Shown: positions 1 to 4,431 of the stretch, piece by piece | Numbering within the stretch: the stretch's first letter is position 1 | Layout of the letters: every line of letters starts with the position of its first letter | From: JAZRUF01 sp045636205 | GTDB taxonomy: Bacteria > Bacillota > Clostridia > Oscillospirales > JAAYXM01 | Direction of reading: 5' to 3' | Length of the DNA stretch: 8,533 nt | Assembly: GCA_045636205.1 (NCBI GenBank) | Contig: JAZTXE010000054.1 | Location: 1-8,533, forward strand | The notes under the pieces: generated by a model | What the model was told of the DNA's origin: nothing | The model's database searches: none | The model's input: only the letters and a program-made list of their open reading frames with translations | Position numbers and translations under genes: made by a program

Positions 1-89
1 ACTTCTGGCAGGAGAGAAATATTATATCCACGTTATTCAATTCGTTTTAAGTCCTTTTGGATTTTTGTAGAAGGTCTTATTGAGTACAT
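1..89 (-). pseudogene. YafQ/RelE-family toxin, 5' part only, broken by an in-frame stop
   Basis: Read on the minus strand, an ATG at 89-87 shares one base with the antitoxin stop codon (TAATG), the usual antitoxin-toxin coupling. The frame begins MYSIRPST and continues to KDLKRIE, is stopped by TAA at 35-33, and then continues in the same frame as RGYNISLLPEV to the window edge. YafQ-type mRNA interferases typically have this N-terminus: a basic KDLK segment, then a K-RGY-L stretch. The TAA sits where these proteins usually have lysine (AAA), so one substitution explains it. Family members cleave mRNA on the ribosome and are about 90 residues long; the catalytic C-terminal part lies outside the window. 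Family assignment rests on a short but characteristic segment. The stop could be a real inactivating mutation or a sequencing error. Confidence 0.72.
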
Positions 90-364
90 TAATTGAGTAA
101 CTCCTTCATCATATCATCAACATTTGTATATGTTTTTCCAAGGGAAGGATCTTTCTTCATCGCCTTTACTTCTTCTATCGCCTCAATAGTTTCAGCATTG
201 GGAACTCTCAATGAAATGTCAAAAGGAATTCTCTGTTCTCTGACAGCTTGTTTTGCAGATAAAGTGAAAAACGTTGTCATATCCATACCCAGATTAGAAA
301 CCAATTCCTGAAGTTGAGCTTTAAGCTCTTCATCCATACGCATTGTAACATTTGTAGCAGCCAT
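89..364 (-). CDS. DinJ/RelB-family antitoxin
   Basis: This 91-residue protein is the antitoxin of a type II toxin-antitoxin pair. Residues 1-45 have the ribbon-helix-helix pattern of RelB/DinJ proteins: a short strand (TNVTMRMDEELK), then two helices with an LGMDMTTFFTLSAKQAV motif. This fold binds operator DNA as a dimer. The middle segment (REQRIPFDISL) is the conserved hinge. The charged C-terminal part (about 55-91, with EEVKAMKKDPSLGKTYTNVDD) is the usual toxin-wrapping tail. The start is supported by AAAGGAGG eight bases upstream. The gene has its own promoter and operator and overlaps the toxin start by one base. With the toxin broken, the antitoxin may persist as an autonomous repressor. 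The family is confident; the exact subfamily (DinJ rather than RelB) is inferred from the YafQ-like partner. Confidence 0.87.
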   Translation of the reverse strand: MAATNVTMRMDEELKAQLQELVSNLGMDMTTFFTLSAKQAVREQRIPFDISLRVPNAETIEAIEEVKAMKKDPSLGKTYTNVDDMMKELLN

Positions 365-388
365 ATTGTCAGCCTCCTTTACACATAT

Positions 389-417
389 ATAATACTACAA
401 TGCAATTACATTGTCAA
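389..417 (-). promoter_or_regulatory. Sigma-A-type promoter of the antitoxin-toxin operon
   Basis: On the minus strand, TTGACA (417-412) and TATTAT (394-389) are separated by exactly 17 bases, a near-consensus vegetative promoter. It lies 25 bases upstream of the antitoxin start and its ribosome binding site AAAGGAGG (380-373). Confidence 0.75.
397..414. promoter_or_regulatory. Palindromic operator inside the antitoxin promoter
   Basis: The 18-bp sequence ACAATGCAATTACATTGT is an imperfect inverted repeat with one mismatched symmetric pair (two positions). It fills the spacer and overlaps the -35 box of the toxin-antitoxin promoter. RelB/DinJ antitoxins bind such palindromes and repress their own operon, so this is the likely autoregulatory operator. 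The palindrome is seen directly; its binding partner is inferred. Confidence 0.6.
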
Positions 418-479
418 CATATTATATGTATAATGTTATGATATCGCCAATATTATTTATACTGAGTGGATTCTATTTT

Positions 480-1139
480 CTATGCAGTACGGTTTCGAAT
501 TTGTTCGAAAATTTCTTCTAAGGATTTTTCTGTCCTTTCCCTTATTTCACTGTATGGTGTGTCGGACGCATCCAGTTCATCCATCGGAAGAAAGCCAACT
601 GAAACTCTTAATTCTTTTCTTTCACAATTATTTCTCGGCATCTTTACCGGTCTAACATCTGCTTTTTTTAACAGTCCATACCAGCTTTTAACGCCTAATA
701 TCTTACACAGAGTAGCAACACAAGGAGTTCCCTCGTCTCTTTTTTTATCATATTCGCTCATTTTAGAAGGGTTGTTTAGCTTTGCACATTGTTCTCTATA
801 AACTTCCATCCATTTTTCTTTGTCATGCCGACTATATTTACACTTATCCTTCTTAACATCTTTTCTATAATAGGTACCTAAAAAATCTTGCAAGGTCATT
901 TTAAATCTGTTCTTAACTGTTGGATGTGATGGTAAATTTTTTCGCGTAAAATCCGTCGCTGTCGGCACTCTGTTATTATCTTCGATAAACTGATTTATAG
1001 TATCGAATATTGTTGCCTCATCCCAATGAACTATAGGGAGATTATCATGTAGTTCTTTTAGTACTTGCACAACTTCCTGTTGCTCGTCCATTTTTTCTAA
1101 AATTCCGATTGCTATGGAAACCGCTGTTTTTCTTGTCAT
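480..1139 (-). CDS. Hypothetical protein with two homing-endonuclease-associated-like repeats
   Basis: This 219-residue soluble protein has no signal peptide or membrane segment. Residues about 39-92 and 109-160 are two copies of a degenerate repeat. Each has a helix, then a P-T/S-x-x-D/Y-turn (NRVPTATDF; NPSKMSEYD), then a short segment with a conserved P (LPSHPTVKNRF; GTPCVATLCKILG), then an aromatic-rich helix (LQDFLGTYY; SWYGLLKKA). This matches my memory of the homing-endonuclease-associated (HNH-repeat) small DNA-binding domain. The N-terminal 35 residues are helical and the C-terminal 40 residues acidic and helical. No nuclease motif is visible, so a DNA-binding or regulatory role is more likely than an enzyme. 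The start is supported by GGAGG seven bases upstream. It is the last gene before the sigG junction and reads inward, away from it. Function is unknown. Confidence 0.72.
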   Translation of the reverse strand: MTRKTAVSIAIGILEKMDEQQEVVQVLKELHDNLPIVHWDEATIFDTINQFIEDNNRVPTATDFTRKNLPSHPTVKNRFKMTLQDFLGTYYRKDVKKDKCKYSRHDKEKWMEVYREQCAKLNNPSKMSEYDKKRDEGTPCVATLCKILGVKSWYGLLKKADVRPVKMPRNNCERKELRVSVGFLPMDELDASDTPYSEIRERTEKSLEEIFEQIRNRTA

Positions 1140-1176
1140 ATCAATACCTCCGGCATTTTTTCAACTTGATACGTTC

Positions 1177-1671
1177 ATTCCGATGATAATCGGCGAAATC
1201 CGAAGATACTTAAGAGATAACAGTGCAATACGCGTCTCGCGTTCAATGCGCGATATCGCATACCGTGCTCTCCAAACCAAAGAACGTCTGACCAATGAAA
1301 ACCAGCGTGAACCGACCGTTGAACAAATAGCAAAAGCAATGGATATGAAGCAGGAAGATGTAGTTTTCGCCCTTGATGCAATCATGGACCCGGTATCCCT
1401 GTACGATCCGGTTTATTCAGATTCCGCAGGTGATACAATTTGCGTAATGGACCAAGTCGGAGACCATAAAAACACGGACGAGAACTGGCTCGAACGCATA
1501 GCATTAAAAGAGGCTGTTGACCGCCTCGGTGAACGTGAACGTCACATCCTTTCCCTACGCTTTTACGACGGTAAAACACAAATGGAAGTCGCAAGCGAAA
1601 TAGGAATAAGCCAAGCGCAGGTAAGTCGCCTTGAAAAAAGTGCGATTGACAAAATCAAAAAACAAATATAA
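1177..1671 (+). CDS. sigG: RNA polymerase sporulation sigma factor SigG, C-terminal part (gene interrupted)
   Basis: These 164 codons encode the back half of the forespore-specific late sigma factor. They start inside region 2.4 at IPMIIGEIRRYLRDN and run through region 3 (RVSRSMRDIAYRALQ; EPTVEQIAKAMDM; FALDAIMDPVSLYDPVY) to region 4 with the helix-turn-helix GKTQMEVASEIGISQAQVSRLEK. The ALQ, FALDAI-DPVSL and VMDQ blocks are SigG-like and differ from SigF. Full-length SigG has about 260 residues, so about 95 N-terminal residues (regions 1.2 to 2.3) are absent. The open frame continues upstream to an ATG at 1114, but those residues are unlike any sigma factor, lie antisense to the neighbouring gene, and have no ribosome binding site. 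The fragment therefore has no credible start of its own. It is either one exon of a gene rejoined by excision of an inserted element, or a dead remnant. Confidence 0.88.
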   Translation: MPMIIGEIRRYLRDNSAIRVSRSMRDIAYRALQTKERLTNENQREPTVEQIAKAMDMKQEDVVFALDAIMDPVSLYDPVYSDSAGDTICVMDQVGDHKNTDENWLERIALKEAVDRLGERERHILSLRFYDGKTQMEVASEIGISQAQVSRLEKSAIDKIKKQI

Positions 1672-1712
1672 AAAAATCTGGGCAGAATTAATCTATTCTG
1701 TCCGGATTTTTT
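1671..1712. terminator. Bidirectional terminator shared by sigG and sigE
   Basis: A 17-bp hairpin occupies 1672-1688 and 1695-1711, with a six-base loop (1689-1694) and two G-T wobbles. A-runs on the left arm and T-runs on the right arm give a U-tract in both directions. It lies exactly between the sigG stop and the sigE stop, so it can end both convergent transcripts. Confidence 0.85.
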
Positions 1713-2449
1713 CACTGTATATTCTTTAGTATTTCCTTTTTCAGTCTTCCTATAATTCTCTTTTCCAACCTTGAAATATACGATTGCGAAATCCCCAAAA
1801 TATCCGCAACCTCTTTTTGTGTCTTTTCATCCTTGCCCGACAAACCGAAGCGCATTGAAATAATCGTTTTCTCCCTGGGCGATAGCTTTTCCATTGCATT
1901 GCGCAAAAGCTCTCTATCCACATCATCCTCTATAGGGCGCATAACACTGTCCGCATCCGTTCCCAAAATATCCGACAATAGTAGCTCATTACCGTCCCAA
2001 TCTGTGTTTAACGGCTCATCAAATGACACTTCGGTCTTCTGTCCGGAGTTTTTACGCAAATACATTAATATCTCATTTTCAATACATCTGGACGCATACG
2101 TGGCAAGCTTTATATTTTTATCCGGCTTATATGTATTAATTGCCTTTATAAGGCCTATCGTTCCTATAGAGATCAGATCTTCTATGCATATACCCGTATT
2201 TTCAAATCTGCGCGCGATGTATACAACCAATCTGAGGTTATGCTCAATAAGCATTTTTTTAACCGCTTCTTGACCCTGCCCGAGCGAGCTTATCAAATAC
2301 GCTTCTTCCTCCTGTGATAGAGGCGGCGGAAGCGTATCATTACCGCAAATATAGTACAAATGCGCGAGTTCTTTTATTCCCAGCTTAACCAGCATCTTTA
2401 TCACTTTTATATATAAAACTCGTCTGAATTTATTTATTGTTTTTTTCAT
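1712..2449 (-). CDS. sigE: RNA polymerase sporulation sigma factor SigE precursor (pro-SigE)
   Basis: SigE directs early mother-cell transcription in sporulation. The 245-residue product matches Bacillus SigE (239 aa) along its length. It has an amphipathic pro-segment (residues 1 to about 32), then YICGNDTLPPPLS, region 2 (NLRLVVYIARRFENTGICIEDL; ATYASRCIENEILMYLR), SFDEPLNTDWDGNELLLSDILGTD, and region 4 with a helix-turn-helix (EVADILGISQSYISRLEKR). By analogy, SpoIIGA cleaves in the LYYI area to release active SigE. I chose the ATG at 2449-2447 because GGGAGG lies eight bases upstream and the product begins MKK like its homologues. An in-frame ATG at 2479 overlaps the end of spoIIGA and has no ribosome binding site. 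The gene follows spoIIGA with a 19-bp gap, as one operon. It is intact, unlike the convergent sigG. Confidence 0.96.
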   Translation of the reverse strand: MKKTINKFRRVLYIKVIKMLVKLGIKELAHLYYICGNDTLPPPLSQEEEAYLISSLGQGQEAVKKMLIEHNLRLVVYIARRFENTGICIEDLISIGTIGLIKAINTYKPDKNIKLATYASRCIENEILMYLRKNSGQKTEVSFDEPLNTDWDGNELLLSDILGTDADSVMRPIEDDVDRELLRNAMEKLSPREKTIISMRFGLSGKDEKTQKEVADILGISQSYISRLEKRIIGRLKKEILKNIQ

Positions 2450-2468
2450 TTTCGCATCCTCCCAATTA

Positions 2469-3338
2469 TTATGCCGCATCGCTTACTATTGCATTATACA
2501 CTCCGCCGTCAGATATACGATTTGAACATATAGCAACAAGAACCCCTTTTTCATGCGCTCCGTCAATTATAACTTTATCCGGCTTAAATGCCAAAAGCAT
2601 ATCAAGCTCACAGGCAACGGTTTTATACGGAAGCAGCCTGAATTTATAATTGCTCGGAAGCTTATCAATACACATCGGAAACTCTTGCGGCAGCGCCCTA
2701 TCAAGTATATCCACCACTTCTCTCGACATCACTTCTCTTATTCTGCTGTATTCAACTACAACTACACGTCGGTTCGTCAACGGATCCTTAAGATGATTTC
2801 CGCTGTCAACAATCGCCTGAAATCTTATCTCCTTTTCCATATGTCTTATATGTATTTGACATATTCCCCGCCCTTTTCCTTTGGCTGTACACCGCGTAAA
2901 AACTAAATTTATAATCATATAACAACTCCCCGCCGAAACAAGAAGCGTGGAAAGCGATACTTTAAGATAATAAATCCCGTTTTTAATATTTATAATCCCG
3001 CCGGCACCATCGGTTATCAGGAAAAATGCAAAAACGCAACCTCCAAAAGCAAATGATACCCCGCAAAAGCTCAAAAACAACCTCAAAAAATTCCTGTTAC
3101 ACCCATAGGCAATAACAACCATAACCCCACCTATTGCTATTTTCGCAATAAGTGCCCACATAAGGCGCATATCGAAAAAATACGCTGCACAGCAATATGC
3201 AGCTCCGACCGCCGCAGCTGCTAAAATCAGAATCCTATGAATTACCGAACCGGTTAACTTCCCAACCGCAAAAAGAATCAGATAATTAATAATTAAATTC
3301 ACAACAAAGAGGACATCTATGTACACAATATGAAGCAC
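2469..3338 (-). CDS. spoIIGA: SpoIIGA, membrane-bound aspartic protease that processes pro-SigE
   Basis: SpoIIGA sits in the sporulation septum and removes the pro-segment of SigE after a signal from the forespore (SpoIIR in Bacillus). The 289-residue protein has about five hydrophobic segments in its N-terminal half (roughly residues 4-26, 36-55, 59-79, 84-108 and 125-147). A cytoplasmic protease domain follows. The active-site motif is IVDSGN at 176-181 (aspartate 178), followed by LKDPLT as in Bacillus SpoIIGA. RLLPYKTVA and LLAFKPDKVII are also family hallmarks. The start is a GTG at 3338-3336, supported by AGGGGG seven bases upstream. The protein ends about 15 residues earlier than the Bacillus one (309 aa). 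It leads the spoIIGA-sigE operon, and its promoter appears to be Spo0A-dependent. Confidence 0.94.
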   Translation of the reverse strand: MLHIVYIDVLFVVNLIINYLILFAVGKLTGSVIHRILILAAAAVGAAYCCAAYFFDMRLMWALIAKIAIGGVMVVIAYGCNRNFLRLFLSFCGVSFAFGGCVFAFFLITDGAGGIINIKNGIYYLKVSLSTLLVSAGSCYMIINLVFTRCTAKGKGRGICQIHIRHMEKEIRFQAIVDSGNHLKDPLTNRRVVVVEYSRIREVMSREVVDILDRALPQEFPMCIDKLPSNYKFRLLPYKTVACELDMLLAFKPDKVIIDGAHEKGVLVAICSNRISDGGVYNAIVSDAA

Positions 3339-3360
3339 TAAAGCACCCCCTACCGTTATT

Positions 3361-3394
3361 ATTATATAGACACAAGCGGTAATAAATTGTTGAA
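3361..3394 (-). promoter_or_regulatory. Probable Spo0A-dependent spoIIG-type promoter
   Basis: On the minus strand a TATAAT (3366-3361) is preceded, after a 22-bp spacer, by TTCAAC (3394-3389). In Bacillus the spoIIG promoter is sigma-A-dependent, has an abnormal 22-bp spacing and is activated by Spo0A bound over its -35 region. Here TGTTGAA (plus strand 3388-3394) differs by one base from the 0A-box core TGTCGAA and overlaps the -35-like element. The sequence matches are visible; Spo0A control is inferred from the family. Confidence 0.5.
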
Positions 3395-3492
3395 AGTTGG
3401 TGGCAAATCATAAAATTATTATCGCGAATTTTTTAAAGACTTTTTGAATACAATTAAAAAGCTATGCAACACTTGATTGTGAGGGAGTAATA

Positions 3493-4110
3493 ATGAAAAT
3501 ATTTTCCTTTAAAAGCAAACCTTCAATTCTTTTTATCACCTCTTTCGGATGTGTTTTTCTTTTGCTTTCAGCCGTCTTTATACGCAGCATAACAGATAAG
3601 AAAGCATCGCCTGTTCCAAAATCAGCCATGCAACCAAAAGAAAGCAAAGAAAACTCCTCTGTTATGGAATTAAACGACGCTATAATAACACGACTCGTAA
3701 TTGAAAATTTGCCTGAGGATATTCCCTTTTCAAATTTGGTGGTGCACATATCAGAGGACAGTGAAATTAAAATAGACTGCTCGATGCAACGGGATGCTCT
3801 TACAGAATTCATAAATAACAAGACCAATAATATCCCCGCCTATGTAAAGCTTATGACCAATCTTCTGCCGGACTCTGTCCCGTTGTCTTTAAACCTGCGT
3901 TTGGCTGTAGATTCCAAACAAGGTCATTTAATCTTAACTCCTCAGTCAATCATCGTTAACAATATTGAACTCACCACCACAATGTTCCCGACCGAGCTTG
4001 AGGTAAGTATAAACCATGCAATTAACAGTCTTATAAGCAATAAAGGAAAGAAAATTGAATCAATTACCATATCTGACGGTAATATACGCGTAAATTTAAC
4101 AGAAAAATAA
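3493..4110 (+). CDS. Membrane-anchored protein of unknown function (possibly YpmS/DUF2140-like)
   Basis: This 205-residue protein has a short basic N-terminus (MKIFSFKSK), one hydrophobic segment at about residues 12-31, and a low-complexity linker (about 35-56, rich in K, S and P). The rest is a beta-rich extracytoplasmic domain. It is probably a signal-anchored protein facing the outside or the intermembrane space. The C-terminal part alternates strands (PLSLNLRLAVDSKQGHLILTPQSIIVNNIEL) in a way that resembles YpmS/DUF2140-like lipid-binding domains, but this is a weak impression. GAGGGAG precedes the ATG with a short five-base gap. It is divergent from spoIIGA across 154 bp, so a sporulation role is possible but unproven. 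No terminator separates it from the valS promoter nine bases downstream. Confidence 0.75.
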   Translation: MKIFSFKSKPSILFITSFGCVFLLLSAVFIRSITDKKASPVPKSAMQPKESKENSSVMELNDAIITRLVIENLPEDIPFSNLVVHISEDSEIKIDCSMQRDALTEFINNKTNNIPAYVKLMTNLLPDSVPLSLNLRLAVDSKQGHLILTPQSIIVNNIELTTTMFPTELEVSINHAINSLISNKGKKIESITISDGNIRVNLTEK

Positions 4111-4119
4111 TTATTTCAC

Positions 4120-4148
4120 TTGACAATTACGCTCATTTGCTGTATATT
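4120..4148 (+). promoter_or_regulatory. Sigma-A promoter of the T-box-valS-folC transcript
   Basis: TTGACA (4120-4125) and TATATT (4143-4148) are separated by 17 bases. Transcription should start around 4155, just ahead of the T-box leader. Confidence 0.82.
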
Positions 4149-4154
4149 AATTAG

Positions 4155-4410
4155 TGTATATGAAAATGCTGTGACGGAGCTTAAACCCGGCATGTAAGCA
4201 TCAACAGAGAGTCGGATGTACGCTGAAATTCCGACAGATGTGGTGTTGGGCTTGTCTCTCCCGATGCAGAAGCACCTAAAGGAGTTTCCTCTCCCGTTAA
4301 GCGCTTCCGGCAAACGGCCGTTATCCGTTAATCAAGTGGATTTTTTAAAATCAATTTGGGTGGTACCGCGGATTTTTCGCCCCATGCGCATGCATGGGGC
4401 GTGTTATTTT
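4155..4410 (+). promoter_or_regulatory. T-box riboswitch, valine-tRNA responsive
   Basis: The leader reads uncharged tRNA-Val and allows valS transcription only when valine is short. The T-box core GGGTGGTACCGCGG is at 4358-4371; its TGGT can pair with the ACCA end of an uncharged tRNA, which fits tRNA-Val (discriminator A). Stem I features are the AGAGAG bulge (4206-4211) and the distal GCTGAAA loop (4222-4228). They are carried by helices CATC/GATG and TCGG/CCGA, with a basal helix GAC..AGC (4173-4180) to GCT.GTC (4250-4256). The specifier should lie at about 4240-4249, where GTG and GTT valine codons occur; I cannot decide between them. Antiterminator: GGG 4358-4360 with CCC 4381-4383 and GCG 4368-4370 with CGC 4378-4380. 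Valine specificity follows mainly from valS downstream. Confidence 0.93.
4378..4410 (+). terminator. T-box-controlled intrinsic terminator
   Basis: A perfect 10-bp stem (CGCCCCATGC at 4378-4387, GCATGGGGCG at 4392-4401) with loop GCAT is followed by TGTTATTTT. The left arm CGCCCC is the same sequence that closes the antiterminator, so the two structures exclude each other. Confidence 0.9.
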
Positions 4411-4431
4411 ATACACAGGAGGAAATAAAAA

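Noticed and set aside
466..801. Open frame of 111 codons antisense to the 219-aa gene
   Set aside because: The opposite strand has a good ribosome binding site and a repeat-domain pattern; this frame has neither.
1114..1176. Upstream extension of the sigG reading frame to an ATG at 1114
   Set aside because: The 21 residues show no sigma-factor similarity, lie antisense to the start of the 219-aa gene, and have no ribosome binding site.
1833..2273. Open frame of 146 codons antisense to sigE
   Set aside because: It is a shadow of a strongly conserved gene and has no ribosome binding site or recognisable product.
2450..2479. Longer SigE start at the ATG at 2479
   Set aside because: It overlaps the spoIIGA stop region and has no ribosome binding site. 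The ATG at 2449 has GGGAGG at good distance and gives the MKK start seen in homologues.
3421..3492. Forespore- or mother-cell-type promoter before the 205-aa gene
   Set aside because: GAATA and CAACAC were tried as sporulation sigma elements, but the spacing or the -10 match fails. Only a weak vegetative match (TTGTTG, 18 bp, TAAAAT) remains.
4216..4428. Open frame of 70 codons on the plus strand
   Set aside because: It lies wholly within the T-box leader, whose RNA structure explains the sequence.
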